A DNA stretch of 64,000 nt from Leucocoprinus leucothites (lineage: Eukaryota > Basidiomycota > Agaricomycetes > Agaricales > Agaricaceae), in contig JAACJO010000035.1 in NCBI GenBank assembly GCA_013368445.1, positions 62,001 to 126,000 of the forward strand. The letters run 5' to 3'. Made by a program: the position numbers and the translations under genes. Below the pieces are notes generated by a model. It did not search any database. It saw only the letters and a list, made by a program, of their open reading frames with translations, and had not been told where the DNA came from. Positions 41,393 to 54,551 of this stretch are shown here, one piece after another; the stretch's first letter is position 1, and every line of letters starts with the position of its first letter.

Positions 41393-42741
41393 AGCGCATG
41401 AAGAGAGGGATTCGGTGAGTTCAAGGACGGAGAAGTTTGCCCAGGAACGGGGGGGAAAGGATTTCATTTCATTCAGAATGTTAGAGCTTACCGGTCGGCC
41501 AGATGCTGAGTTATATGATGAATGGAGTGCATTCCATAGGTCCGGAAGATCATTGCAAGGTCGTCCTTGATAGTGGATACCCTCAATGGCAGGGAGTTTG
41601 TGTTGTTTTACCCATTCCATGAGGTCCCAGGGTCGTTTGTTGGTCGATGCGATTTCATGAATGTGTGTATTGAAGAAAGAGCGTTTGGCGGTTCTGGTTG
41701 CCGCTCTGAATGCTCGCCAATCTTTTCGATCCTTTGTTCTTCTGTAGGTAAGAAGAGTCTCAGAACAGTGGGGGTTCCACCATTCCTTTGACCGGTTAGT
41801 AATCCATACAATTTTAGAGTTCATATTCCAGGATTCATTAAAGATTCAAGAAATGGAGTCAGAGATATCGTTCAGACAAGAGGTGGAATGAATGTCTGAA
41901 CAGTCAAGGGCCGCAAGATGCTCAGAGACTTGGGAAGTGAAAGCCGTCTCTTCATTGCTATCTTTTGGTAGTACGTGTTTTTTATAGTTAATATAATCTG
42001 GGCAGATTGGAAGATCCATAATTAATGGTGCGTGATCCGATGGAAGCCTCAAATTAACATCAATAATATGGGAGGTGGAATTGTTAGCGCAAAAAATGAG
42101 ATCAATAACCAAATTGTCATGACTTTCAATGGAAGAGAAATGAGTAGGGGATATTATGGTCGGCAAAGACCTTGGAGATTGAAGCTGTCTGCCAACTCCA
42201 TTAGAGTTATTGCAGACATAGGGATGTAAGTAGCTGAAGGGTCCCATTCTGGAGATCGACAATTAAAATGTCCTCCCATATAAATAATATTAGGGATGTC
42301 GATGAAGTTTGTTGAAAGGAAATTGATCGCCGATGAGGATGAGTCAGGGTATATGTTAAGTAGATGAATATAGTTACCCTGGTTGAATAGGCCCAAGATT
42401 TGTATGTTGCGGTGGTTGACCCACTCTTGTCGAAGAATGGGTCTCATGCGAAGTAGTCGTCTGTGAACATAAGTCAGAGTACGGGGTCAGGGGTTGTTAG
42501 GCTTGGTAGGACAAACCATACACAGCCACTCAGGGTGAATAGGAGCACCAATGACATCATCCCCTTCAGGGTTAGTCGTAGAAGGTGCTTTCCGAATATG
42601 ATTCCATGGAGGTTCCTGTAGAAAAATGATTTCGAAGTCCAGCTTTTTGGACTCGAGTATAGTATCAACCAGGGCATAAGAGTGTCCCACGTTTTGCGAA
42701 TAGATACGAACAGAAGAGATAGGTTTGTTCTTACCAGACAT
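41393..42741 (-). pseudogene. LINE-C ORF2, endonuclease to early RT
   Basis: ATG at 42741: MSGKNKPISSVRIYSQNVGH, FLQEPPWNHIRKAP, a TGA after NNP, YMGGHFNCRSPEWD (GDFN changed to GHFN), SDHAPLIMDLPICPDYINYK. A deletion near 42170 joins the QSPRSL sequence out of frame. Another stop follows DISDSIS at 41846. RT start: PHCSETLLTYRRTKDRKDW and DLPDLWNALHSSYNSASGRP. Stops being LINE-like at CANSSA. Confidence 0.87.
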
Positions 42742-42743
42742 AT

Positions 42744-45509
42744 TTAAACAGCAACTCTGCCACCGGAGCGATTGGAATTGGCGTGGACGGCACATGCAGT
42801 GCGTGATTCAGTGGCTTTGTTAGAATGCCAGGTTCGGTCAAACCTATTCCTCCAGAATGGACATTTGGTGTCATTTGCGTGATGATTGCCTTTGCAATTC
42901 AGGCATTTAAAGTTCTCAAAGTGAGGACATGGAGTGCCATCAGGAGTGGCATTGCGGGGGGGATTGGATTTGGGGTTGGCCTTACAGCACCAGGCCATGG
43001 ATCGATGGTTCTCAATGCGGTGAGGACCACCACAAATTTGACAGCGTGTGCTGAGGGCACAACACGCATGAGTGGGATGACCCCAATGCCAGCAGTTCCT
43101 GCACTGTGCAATGCCAGGGTGCATACTAGTAGCACGGATAGTTCCAATATGTCGGCCAAAGTTAATAGTATGGTTGACCAACATCTTGGCCTTGGTACTA
43201 TTTTGGGAGTCCCAGATGTCGAACCACACAACAGCTGTGTCCGACTTTGGGGAGGCTTTCATGACACGAGGATGAGCGGCAAGGATAACATTTTCAAACA
43301 ATGATGATTGTCCAAGAGCTTGTTTGACAAATGCCGGAGAGAGAGGGTTGGAAGAATTGGCTACCCAGTAAGGGACGCCGATGATTTTAAGGAACGATTT
43401 GGATTGTGGTAGACGAGGCTCAATAGGGATAGCATCTCCTAATTGCCAGGCTTTTTTTAGCCAGGATTTGATGGTTTCAAGGTCGGCGGGAGAAGCGACA
43501 CCTGAGGTAGCAATTGATATGCCATTGTATGATTCGCGAACTGATTTGATGCGAAGTTTGGACTGAGCGGCAGTAAGACCACGATTGCAGAATTCAGCTG
43601 CCTTATTAAAGTCTTTGATTTGGTCAGCGATGATGTTTTCCTCAAAGGGAATAAGGACTTGATGACAGGTAGGTCCATGTGTAGTCATTTTAGGTTTAGC
43701 GCGTGGGGTGCTTGTGGTTGAAGGTTCGGGTGCTTGAGGTTGAGCGCCTCCAAAACCTGCCTTGTACATAGCAAGGACTTTGTCATACGATAATTCAGGG
43801 AAGGTGAGTATCATTTCTCGCATTTTAACTCCATCAATGTTGGGAGAGGAATTGGAAGAGGAATTGGAAGAGGAAGTTACCGGCTGGACACCCCGTCAGG
43901 CGGCATCAGCGAACGACACATTCTTCTTGTTGAAATGTTCCGTAAGGGGTTTGGTGGATGCCTTACGGTCAGGAGGGGGAATGGGAGGTGGCATGTCATA
44001 GGTGCCCTTGGGGTTAAGTTTTGATGGCTGAGCTTGGCTATCAGAGGAGGGATGCCCAACTGAGCGCTCAAAGTTTCCATTCCCGTTCCTTGGGGTCACG
44101 TGATTGGAAGGTGGAGGGGGGGCCCAGGAAACACAGATAGGACCTGCGGGCTTAGAAGACGTAACGTCATTCCTTGCCTTCAGGGAGCCTGACACGGACG
44201 AAACGTCACGTGCCTTACCAGAAGATGTAACGTCATTCTGGGGGAGGAGAGGGGTGCCCTCAACGGGAGGGGCTTGATCAATGTTCATTCGGTCGTCATC
44301 GATGTGAGCTGTAGGATTAGTTTGCCCAATGACAATGCTGGGCGGAAATAGGGGGGTAGGGATGGTAGACGGAGAAGGTTTACATGCCTTTTTTCCCTTC
44401 CCTTTACCCTTAGGAGGGGGGGAAGAGTCCGTTATGGGGATATCGGGAGGTGGGCCATAGTAATGCCTCAGCGCGTCGACGATGGTGAGTCCACTTTCGC
44501 CATTGATGGGCAAGCGGTCCCAACCTGTTTCAAACATAGTTGTGAGTAGGCAATAGATCGGTTCCCCCATTTGGGGAACCCTTGGGTCTTTCCTTCCAGG
44601 CTGTAAGCCTAGCGCAGCACAATGTTTAAAGAAATTTGTAACGTATTTAAGTGCCTCAAGCGCTTTGAAAGTAGCTTCACCGACAATGACAGTCTCTTCG
44701 GTGGCAGTGTTTGATGGATCCTTAAAATCCGGCAGATGTGGCTGTGCAGGCCTAGGCTCCTGCGGCTGTGCAGTGATGTCACCAGTGACATCATGTGTGA
44801 CATCAGGTGTGACGTCATTAGTATCAGATGAACCAGCAAAGAAGGTAGCTGGAGTGCCGGTTGGCACAGCATTTGCTGACTCAGCGAATCCGTGGATCAC
44901 ATGAGGCAGCCTTGAGGTGGGTGGGGGTCCAAAGAACCGAGTAGTAGGCTCCCCGTTCATGATAATCCCATCCTCTTGGTCGCTCCACATGTCCCCGCGA
45001 GAGTCCAAGTTCAGAGGATCAGGTTTGTTGAGCTCACCAAGAAATCCCTCGCCGAATGGACGAAAGGGAATGGGTGACTTGAAGTCATTGTTTGCGTTCC
45101 TCGACATGGTTCTTGATACGGCTTTAGGTGTAGTGTCCAATCCTTGATGGATGTCGCGGGCACAGGCCTGTTTAATATGCGACAAGGGAGGAGGAGGAGT
45201 TCTAAGGGATTGTGAGGCTGCATGGGAGAGTATAGCAGGAGTGTTTGTAGGGGAAGAAGGGGTTGAGGATTCAGACAAATCAGAGTCACTTTCACCACTT
45301 TCTTCTTCATCAGATCCAGCTCTAGATGGAGCAGCCGACTTGGTGTCATCGTAAGCAGAATGTTTGGACGATTTAATAGAGAGCGTGGGTGAAGTGGAGC
45401 GGTTGCGCTTGAAGGTCGAGACACATGTTTCAGTGTCAGCAATGTTCATGGGGTACGAAGACAGCGGAGGGGTACCCTTAAGGTCTACCCAGTGCAATGG
45501 TACAGTCAT
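42744..45509 (-). pseudogene. LINE-C ORF1, full length with one stop
   Basis: ATG 45509 (MTVPLHWVDLKG). 922 codons, interrupted only by TGA at 43893-43895 in DAA*QGVQ. Acidic patch SRAGSDEEESGESDSDLSES, helical module EATFKALEALKYVTNFFKHC ... PIYCLLTTMFETGWDRLPIN, linker PPPKGKGKGKKACKP, then EMILTFPELSYDKVLAMYKA, SKSFLKIIGVPYWV, VVWFDIWDSQNS. Zinc knuckles CRNCWHWGHPTHAC, CQICGGPHRIENH and CLNCKGNHHANDTKC. Best-preserved autonomous ORF1 here. Stop TAA at 42744-42746, two bases from the ORF2 ATG. Confidence 0.92.
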
Positions 45510-45587
45510 AATGGTATAATTCGTAGTCAGTTTGTATGTAGACACCGTCAAAGAAATCGATGATGGTGGTTAGAGGGAAAGGAGGAT

Positions 45588-46048
45588 GTTCACAGCCCTT
45601 GTAAACAAGCTTGTAATCACTTGTGCCCTTCAGATAGTGCAGGAGATGCTTCACAGCAGCCCAGTGCTCAGGATGAGGGTTGTGGTTGAATCTCCCAAGG
45701 TAGGAGACTGCATAAGCAATATCTGGGCAAGTCATGGTGGCTAGATACTGCAGGGAGCCTACAGCAGAGAGGTAGGGAATGGTTTGCATTTCCTCTTGCT
45801 GGGAAGGAGTGGGAACAAGTGTGGAGAGTTCTGTGCCAGGAGAGAGCGGAGTCTTCACAGAATTGCAGTCAGACATGTTGAATCTGTTCAGGAGCTCCTG
45901 GACATAGTGGGACTGGGAAAGCAAAATAGTGTGGGCTTCAAGGTCCTGCTTGACCTGGATAGAGAGGAGGAAGGTAGTGGCTCCCAAATTGTGCAATTTG
46001 AAGTGTTTCTGCAGCTCCAGCACTGTGGCATCCATGGCAGCATCATTC
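45588..46048 (-). pseudogene. Copia-1 pol fragment (RT/RNase H linker)
   Basis: 461 bp nearly identical to 38383-38843, with a few differences, two of them at CpG. Encodes DAAMDATVLELQKHFKLHNL ... NRFNMSDCNSVKTPLSPGTE ... GSLQYLATMTCPDIAYAVSY. Bounded by the LINE-C 5' end on the left and the LINE-B tail on the right. Neither insertion shows its second target duplication, so the flanks were later exchanged. Confidence 0.9.
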
Positions 46049-48375
46049 TTTTTTTTTTTTTTTTTTTTTTTTTTCAAGTGTGACCCCGGAGGGGTCGCCA
46101 ATTTATAACGCGGTGCGCAATAGCAGTCTGCGCCTGGCTATCTACTACAGGGAACCGATACCGCTACCGACTACACAAGAGCAAACAACCGGGAATATAG
46201 AAAAGTCCTGTCCGAGACAATACGCGAATCAACAGCAGAAGGGGGCTAGGCATGTGACAAAATACAAAGAAGTGAGACATATACCGATACCACTGCATCT
46301 GACGGCAGGCCTTGTGGTTGGTGGGAGCCCATCCGGCGACTAGCGATGGATGGGGGACGATACGTTGACACTAGGGAGCTCCCCCTAGGCCCAGGACCGA
46401 CCAGCAGAACCAGAATGACTTTGCAGCCAATCCCGATCAAACCGGTGGTGCCAGAACGCGCACTTGCGGTCAGTAGCGGCATGTTCCTTGCCGCAATTGA
46501 TGCACTTGATATGGGGACAGGGATCCCCAGCGGGTGTGGGCTGAATGGGGGGGTTAGCCTTCGGCGACCCCTTACAGCAGGAGGAGGTGGTGCGGTGATT
46601 CTTGGACTGATGTGGCCCACCGCATTGTGAGCACCTGAGCGCACGGTTGCAACAGGTGGTGGTAGTGTGGCCCCAACACCAGCATCGTTGACACTGGGGG
46701 GTCCCGGGGTGAGCGCGCGCGGCCTTAATCATGGACTGCACACCGTCGAAGTTGAGGTATTTGCCGACCAGGCACTTGGCGTTAGTGCCAGACTGAGAAT
46801 CCCAAAGGTCGACCCAAACGGTGGCGGTGTCGGCTTTGGCGGAGTTGCACATGATGCGCATGGATGATACATTAGCGAATGTCTCCTTGAATGGAGATAG
46901 ACGCATATGGTCGGTGACGTGTTGTGGAGTGGTGCGGATGCCACTCATGTAGTAGGGGACGTCCAGGATCTTAAGGTAAGACCTGGACCTGGGACGCTTG
47001 GTTTTCAGCTCAAACGGGGCAGTGAAGGCTGAAGAGAGGGAGGATTTGATCACTGATGCATCGGCATCAGTGGGAACAGAATTGGTGTACAACGAGATGG
47101 TGTCGTATGCCCGAGCAATGTTCTCGATGCGAAGTGAGCTCTTCGCGCGAGTGAGGGAATCATTGAGAAGGCGCATGGCCTTGTGGTGGAGGTAGGTGAT
47201 GTTACTGGAGCTGCCAGTGAAATCGAGGAAGAGTTGGTGGCAGGTGGGGCCCGACGTGGTCATGCGGGGCTTCTTTGCAGAAGGCACATCAGTGAGGGCG
47301 GCCTGATGCATCGCAGCGACGCGATCAGGCTCGAGAGTGGGGTGGGACTGGGCCAGCTTGATAAGTGCAGCTGCAGATGCCGGGGTACAGGCTATCTCAG
47401 TGAACGACTTCTTAGCTGCCGAGGGAGGGATGGGCGCTCGCCGGGCTTGGCCATCAGACCTAACCTTAGGAGCGGGGGGCACTTGAATGGGCGCTTTGCC
47501 ACTAGTGCGGGCCTTTGCAGGCACCGGCTTGGGCAGTAGGGAGGGACGGGCCGGGGTGGGCCGACGATCCGGGGGGGGCAGGGTGGGCGCCTTGGGGGAA
47601 CCCATGTTGATATCACGTGGACCCGCTGAGTCAGCGGATCCATGGGTCGCCTCATGGATGACGCGCGTTGCTTTAGGGCTGGCCTCGGGCAGCCCACACT
47701 TGCACCCGAGGTTGTACATTACATCCCCAAAATCAATCAGCCCGCGAGAGCTGAGCAAGTGCGAGGAGAGGGGGGTGGCATCGAGTTCCAGCTCATCGAC
47801 GATGACAGAGGCTGCCTTAGCCAGGCAAGTGACGGCCACAGAAGCATCCTCCTCTGCGATGGAGGAGTGGGACTCGGCACAATCCTCAAGCCACTTGAGG
47901 AATGTCCGGAGGCTGGAGAGGGCGCGCTTCGGGGTGAGCTCCTTCTTCTTTCCCTTGGAGGAGGTTACTGACTCGGGCACAACAGGGGGAGCATTGACAG
48001 GGTAGAAGGTGGTTCCACCGGCTGTGAAGGGGTTTGAGTGGTGACAGAACATCAGCCACTGGAGGACCAACCGATGGCGATGGAACGTCAGCGGTTGGTT
48101 GGGAGGGGCCAGGCGACGGAACGTCAGCCTGGGGGGAGCCGAAGAACCCTCACACATTGAGAGGGTTGTCGTAGGGGTCGAGGTGGTCATCTTCGGCCAT
48201 CTTGGCGATGTTGAGCTCGTCATCAGAGACAGCGGACTCGGATTCGAATGCGGCAAACTGGTTGGCAGTAGCTTTAGACTTGCGCCTACCCATATTACTG
48301 TAGATAGATGATGTAAGAATGCCTCAGAACAAACACCAACTTTCGATGGTGGTGGTAAGAGGACAAGGAGGGATG
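46049..48375 (-). mobile_element. LINE-B, full-length ORF1-only LINE (2,327 bp)
   Basis: Antisense. Tail 46049-46074, terminus (GCAGACTGCTATTGCGCACC ... TTATAAATTGGCGACCCC), 310 bases of 3' UTR with no gene, ORF1, a leader of about 80 bp and 5' end CATCCCTCCTTGTCC at 48375. No ORF2. Flanks (Copia-1 pol and LINE-C) do not share a duplication. Confidence 0.92.
46385..48293 (-). pseudogene. LINE-B ORF1 (B1 type)
   Basis: ATG at 48293: MGRRKSKATANQFAAFESES. Stop TGA at 48150-48152 in the PLNV*GFFGSP motif, and one extra C near 48027 shifts the frame. From KPFTAGG onward the frame is open to the TAG at 46385-46387. Helical module RALSSLRTFLKWLEDCAESH ... VTCLAKAASVIVDELELDAT. Linker KPVPAKARTSGKAPIQVPPA. 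Conserved GPTCHQLFLDFTGSSSN, RSRSYLKILDVPYYMSG, VDLWDSQSGTNAKC. Zinc knuckles CQRCWCWGHTTTTC, CSQCGGPHQSKNHR (last Cys to Arg) and CINCGKEHAATDRKC. Length would be about 635 codons. Confidence 0.9.
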
Positions 48376-50182
48376 ATGTATCTATTGCCTATTAACCACT
48401 ATGTTTGAGGCAGGCTGGGATCGTTTACCCATTAATGGCGAAAATGGATTCACGATCATTGAAGCATTGAGGCACTACTATGGTCCTCCTTCCGACATCC
48501 CCATGATGGACTCTTCCCCCCCTCCTAAAGGTAAAGGGAAGGGAAAAAAGGTACATAAACCTTCTCTGTCTACTATCCCTACCCCCCTATTTCCACCCGG
48601 CATTGTCATTGGGCAAACTAATCCTACAGCTCGCATCGATGATGACCAAATGAACATCGATCAAGCCCCTCCCAGTGAGAGCACCTCTCTCCTCCCCCAG
48701 AATGACGTTACGTCTTCTGGTAAGGCACATGACGTTTCGTCCGTGTCAGGCTCCCTGAAGGCAAAGAATGACGTTATGTCTTCCAAGCCCTCCGGTCCTA
48801 TTCGCGTCTCCCGGGCCCCTCCTCCACCTTCCAATCACGTGACCCCAAGGAACGGGAATGGAAACTTCAAGCGCTCAGTTGGGCGCCCTTCCTCTGATGG
48901 CCAGGCTCAGCCATTGAAACCTAACCCCAAGGGCACCTCTGATATGCCACCCCCCATTCCCCCTCCTGACCGTAAGGCATCCACCAAACCCCTTACGGAA
49001 CATTTCAACAAGAAGAATGTGTCGTTCGCTGATGCCGCCCGACAGGGTGTCCAGCCAGCGACTTCCTCTTCCAACTCCTCCTCTAGTATTGATGGAGTTA
49101 AGATGTGAGAAATGATACTCGCCTTCCCTGAATTATCCTATGACAAAGTCCTTGCTATGTACAAGGCAGATTTTGGGAGCGCCCAACCTCAGGCCCCCGA
49201 ATCAACACCCTCAGGCGCTCAACGCACTAAACCCAAAATGACAACACATGGGCCCACCCGTCGTCAAGTCCTCATCCCCTTCGAGGGAAACATCATCGCT
49301 GACCGAATCAAAGACTTCAATAAGGCAGCAGAATTCTGTAATCACGGTCTCATCGCTGCTCAATCCAAACTCCGCATCGAATCGGTCCGCGAATCATACA
49401 ATGGCATCTCCATCGCCACCTCGGGTGTCGCCACTCCTGTTGACCTCAATACCATCAAGTCTTGGCTGAAAAAAGCCTGGCAACTGGGAGACGCCATCCC
49501 TGTTGAGCCCCATCTCCCACAATCCAAATCCTTCCTAAAAATTGTTGGCATTCCTTATTGGGTAGCCAATTCATCCAACCCTCTCTCCCCTGCTTTCGTT
49601 GAGCAGGCCCTTGGCCAATCGTCACTCTTCGAGAATGTTATCCTTGCCGCTCGTCCTCGCATCATGAAAGCTTCCCCAAAGTCGGACACAGCTGTTGTGT
49701 GGTTCGACATCTGGGACTCCCAAAATAGTACCAAGGCCAAGATGTTGGTCAACCATACTATTAACTTTGGCCGACATATTGGAACTATCCGTGCTACTAG
49801 TATGCACCCTGGCATTGCACAGTGCAGGAACTGCTGGCGTTGGGGTCATCCCACTCATGCGTGTTGTGCCCTCAGCACACGCTGTCAAATTTGTGGTGGT
49901 CCTCACCCCATTGAGAACCATCGATCCATGGCCTGGTGCTGTAAGGCCAACCCCAAATCCAATCCCCCCCGCAATGCCACTCCTGATGGCACTCCATGTC
50001 CTCACTTTGAGAACTTTAAATGCCTGAATTGCAAAGGCAATCATCACGCAAATGACACCAAATGTCCATTCTGGAGGAACAGGTTTGACCGAACCTGGCA
50101 TTCTAACAAAGCTGCCGAATCACGCACTGCACGTGCCGTTCGCGCCAATTCCAATCACTCCGGTGGTGGAGTTGCTGTTTAA
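48376..50182 (+). pseudogene. LINE-C3 ORF1, C-terminal two thirds
   Basis: Starts at TTMFEAGWDRLPINGENG, then PPPKGKGKGKKVHKP and SFADAARQGVQPATSSS (the Arg codon that is a stop in sister copies is intact here). TGA at 49106-49108 in VKM*EMILAFPEL. RRM-like SKSFLKIVGIPYWV and VVWFDIWDSQNS. Zinc knuckles CRNCWRWGHPTHAC, CQICGGPHPIENH and CLNCKGNHHANDTKC. TAA at 50180-50182. Confidence 0.9.
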
Positions 50183-50184
50183 AT

Positions 50185-53100
50185 ATGTCTGGTAAGAACA
50201 AACCTATCTCTTCTGTTCGTATATATTCACAAAACGTGGGACACTCTTATGCCCTGGTTGATACTATACTCGAGTCCAAAAAGCTGGACTTCGAAATCAT
50301 TTTTCTACAGGAACCTCCATGGAATCATATTCGGAAAGTACCTTCTATGACTAACCCTGAAGGGGATGATGTCATTGGTGCTCCTATTCACCCTGAGTGG
50401 CTGTGTATGGTTCACCCTACCAAGCCTAACAACCCCTGACCCCGTACTCTGACTTATGTTCACAGACAACTACTTCACATGAGACCCATTCTTCGACAAG
50501 AGTAGGTCAACCACCGCGACATACAAATCTTGGGTCTATTCAACCAGGGTAACTATATTCATCTACTTAACATATACTCTGACTCGTCCTCATCAGCGAT
50601 CAATTTCCTTTCAACGAACTTCATTGACATCCCTAATATTATTTATATGGGAGGAGATTTTAATTGTTGATCTCCAGAATGGGACCCTTCAACTACTTAT
50701 GTCCCTATGTCCGCAATAGCTCTAACGGAGCTGGCGGACGGCTTCAATCTCACAAGGTCTTCATCGACTGTAATATCCCCTACCCATTTCTCTTCCATTG
50801 AAAGTCATGACAATTCGGTTATCGATCTCATTTTTTGCGCTAACAATTCCACCTCCCATATTATTGATGTTAATTTGAGGCTTCCATCGGATCACACACT
50901 ATTGATTATGGATCTTCCAATCTGCCCAGATTATATTAACTATAAAAAATGTGTACTACCAAAAGATAGCAATGAAGAGACGGCTTTCACTTCCCAAGTC
51001 TCTGAGCATCTAGCAGCCCTTGACTGTTCGGACATTCATTCCACCTCTTGTCTGAATGATATCTCTGACTCCATTTCTTGAATCTTTAATGAATCCTGGA
51101 ATATGAACTCTAAAATTGTATGGATTACTAACCGGTCAAAGGAATGGTGGAACCCCCACTGTTCTGAGACTCTTCTTACCTACAGAAGAACAAAGGATCG
51201 AAAAGATTGGCAAGCATTCAGAGCAGCAACCAGAACCGCCAAATGCTCTTTCTTTGATATACGCATTCATGAAATCGCATCGACCAACAAACGACCCTGG
51301 GACCTCATGGAATGGGTAAAACAACGCAAACTCCCTGCCATTGAGGGTATCCACTATCAAGGACGACCTTGCAATGATCTTCCGGACCTATGGAATGCAC
51401 TCCATTCATCATATAACTCAGCATCCGGCCGACCGGTAAGCTCTAACATTCTGAATGAAATGAAATCCCTTCCCCCCTGTTCCTGGGCAAACTTCTCTGT
51501 CCTTGAACTCACCGAATCCCTCTCTTCATGTGCTAACTCTTCAGCACCCGGGCCTGATCACGTCTCCTGGAAACATCTAAAGTCCATTGTCGCCCACAAT
51601 GATTGCCTCAAAAACATAATACTCATTGCTAATGCATGCATACGTCTCTCTTACTGGCCGAGTCACTTCAAGGACTCGGTCTCTATCATCATTCCCAAGC
51701 CGAATAAACCAGCCTATGATACACCGAAAGTGTTTCGTCCCATTGTTCTACTAAACACTTTAGGTAAATTAATCGAGAAGATGATTGCTCGCCATATGCA
51801 GTATGAAGGGGTGTCTCTAGATGTTCTCCACCCTAATCAAATGGGCGGAGTTATCCAACGATTCACTGAGGATGCAGGAGTATTCCTCACTCATATCATT
51901 CAGGCCGGATGGGCTAAAGGTATGATTACCAGCGTCTGTGCTTTTGATATCGCCCAATTCTTCCCCTCCCTAAACCACGAAATCCATACTAACATTCTAC
52001 GACAACAGGGGTTCACCCCAGAACTCGTTAACTTCTTTTCACACTACCTCATAGGTCGATCCACTCAATTCATGTGGAACACTTTCCTATCTGATGCCCA
52101 TGACGCGGATGTTGGCATAGGGCAAGGCTCCACTTTATCACCCATTCTATCCGCGCTCTATCTAGCACCCCTCATGTTCATGTTTGACCAATGTGCTCGA
52201 CTACAGTCTATCCCTTCCTCCCTTTTATCATTTGTCGATGATGGGCTTTGTATATCTCAAGCAAAGAATTATACTGACACTATTTCTTCTCTCAAATCAG
52301 CTTATTCCATCATTAACTCCATTTGCACTGATCTCGGGCTTGTCGTTGAACACAATAAATCTGAGGTCTTTCATTTCTCCTGACGTCATAATGATTCTAA
52401 TCCCCCCCTTGATTTATCCGACGTTGGCAGCCCTCTACTATATCCTAAACGTGTCTGGTGGTACTTAGGTTTCTATTTCGACCGTCGACTATCATTTCAA
52501 GAACATGTTCGGTATTACTCTACCAAAGCATTATCCACAGTGAAAGCTATGAGTATGCTAGGCAACTCCACCCGAGGCCTCCTCCCTCTACAAAAACGTC
52601 TGCTTTATAGGTCATGTGTTGTCCCTGTGGCCACGTATGGATTCCGACTCTGGTACTTTGAAGGCGCTCGTAACAAGGTGCTTCTCAAGTCCTTATCATC
52701 TATGCAAAGATGCGCAGCTCTCTGGATCACAGGCACCTTCCGTACTTCCCCATCAGGCGGCACTGAAAGCATTGCTGGACTTATTCCAATTCACCTCCAT
52801 CTTCGTAAATTAGCTATTCGTTCATTGTATCGAGTCTCTACTTTACCCTCTAATCATGCGTTACATTCTCTTTTATCTATTGATTTCTCTCTTAACTCCT
52901 CCCCTCATCCCCAATCAATTTGCCTTCTCACTCCGGCCAAAAAAGCTAAAGTCAAAGGCCCCCTTATTGATGTAGATAATTCTCTTTCTCATCTTTCTGA
53001 TTCCTTTTCTCCATTCGCTCCTGAATCAAAGCCTGGATCTCGTCTTATGGACATCTTTCCTGATTCTATTCATTTTCACCCATGCAATCGCTCAGATAAA

Positions 53101-54135
53101 CATGAAATGTATAAACATGTATCGTCTCTCGATTCGGTTTTTTCTTCTTCTTCTGATCGTAATTGTATTTTGGTTGTTACTGATGCTTCTGTTCCACTCG
53201 TAGGTTCCCTTCAGGTGGTTTCGGCGGCACATTTATATTGCAGCGGACGGCAAGTGTCCCATGCAAAACAGGCTAGCGGTCAAGCGTCGTCTACTGACAC
53301 CGAACTCTACTCCATTCGTATTGGCATCGCCAAGGCCATCTCCCTTCATTGCGACCACATCATCCTCATCACCGACTGTCTCCCAGCAGCCAAGCTAGCA
53401 GTTGATCCCTCTATACACTCGAGCCAATCACACTCCATCCAAGTCTGCCGACTCTTATCCAACTGGCTCATGGCCAAACCTTCTCATTCTATCGACTTCT
53501 GGGACATCCCTTCCAAATGGCGCTGGAAGCCCCACCTTAAAGTCCACAATGACATCACTTCCACACACATACACACCCCCCCTTGATTAGGCGCTACTCT
53601 CGACTTCTTGCAATGCAAAATCACCAACGATTGCCAGAAATCCTGGGAGTCCACTTTCTGGAAGAAGAAGTACTGCAGCAGCAGTTTCCTTCTTTCCAAA
53701 AGGAATTGCAAGTTCCTCATCCCCACTTATGTCAAGGGGGGCACCTGGCTTCCCTTAGCCAATGAATCGCCATCATTATGTGCGTGTATGTCCTGTGCCT
53801 TCCTCAATCATGCTCCTATTGGAGCTTATCGCGAGAGGTTCTTCCCCCTCGAGCCCAAGTCCTGTCGTTGTGGCCATCGCCTGGAAACATGACATCATAT
53901 CCTGTGTTACTGCCCCCTCTATCCCTTCCACACTCAATGGGTGCAATGCGCTTTCCCTCAGTACGAGTTCCTTGTCAAGTTCTTGAAAAAGAACCCAGCT
54001 GCCTTTGCTTTTACCAATCATGACACGCGTCCACCACTGCCTCAAGCTCCTGTGCCCGCCGAACCAAATGAAGGTGAACTATACTCTCTTATTTCATCTC
54101 TCTTCTTTTCCTTTGAGTCCGATCTCTGTGTATGA
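50185..54135 (+). pseudogene. LINE-C3 ORF2, complete length, several stops
   Basis: 1,316 codons, all domains present. Endonuclease: IYSQNVGH, FLQEPPWNHIRK, YMGGDFNC then TGA, SDHTLLI. RT: FRPIVLLNTLGKLIEKMIA, AFDIAQFFPSL, GQGSTLSPILSALY, FVDDGLC near 52239. RNase H: VVTDASV, STDTELYSIRIG (Ala-Glu to Thr-Glu), IILITDCLPAAKLA. C-terminal CRCGHRLET then TGA and HHILCYC. Stops include 50437-50439, 51079-51081, 52381-52383, 53584-53586 and 53890-53892, nearly all at CGA positions. Best template for the family domain order. Confidence 0.93.
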
Positions 54136-54536
54136 CACCTTGTTCAATAGTCTCTATTGAGTCTTTTCTATATTGCTGGACTAATCGTGTATAGTCTCTG
54201 TCTCAAGTGGTCTTCGACCGCTTCGTGTACCCCAGCTTGCTGTAGTGTACCATCTGTTTGTAATATTTAGTTGAAAGCAGACTGCAATCGAGCACCGCTA
54301 TATAAATCCATTGATTTAAAAAAAAATAAAAATGTACCCACCCCAGTGTCCCTCAGTGCCAGCGCTGCTGGTGCTTTGGTCACTCTACTCCCACCTGCTG
54401 CAACTGTGCACTCAGGTGTTCCCAGTGTGGTAGTCCTCACCATAGTGAGAATCATTGCTCTACATTGTCATGCTGTAAGGGGAGTCTGAAGGCAAACCCC
54501 CCCATCCTGCCCACACCTGCTGGGGAACCCTGTCCC

Positions 54537-54551
54537 CATATCTCATGTATC
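54537..54551 (+). repeat. Target-site duplication of inner LINE-D (partner 57672-57686)
   Basis: CATATCTCATGTATC, 15 bp, identical in both copies. Confidence 0.96.

Larger units (their letters stand above)
41393..45587 (-). mobile_element. LINE-C, 5' two thirds with complete 5' end
   Basis: Antisense from 5' end 45587 (CATCCTCCTTTCCC) through leader, ORF1 and ORF2 to the middle of the RT, where the match stops at 41393. The upstream flank is Copia-1 pol (sense ...AAGGGCTGTGAA). The 3' third and tail are missing. Confidence 0.88.
48376..54333 (+). mobile_element. LINE-C3, 5'-truncated but otherwise complete
   Basis: Begins in the ORF1 helical module, includes the ORF1/ORF2 junction, all of ORF2, 198 bases of 3' UTR, the terminus, and an A-rich tail ending at 54333. 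Right flank LINE-D, left flank the LINE-B 5' end. No duplication seen. Confidence 0.9.
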
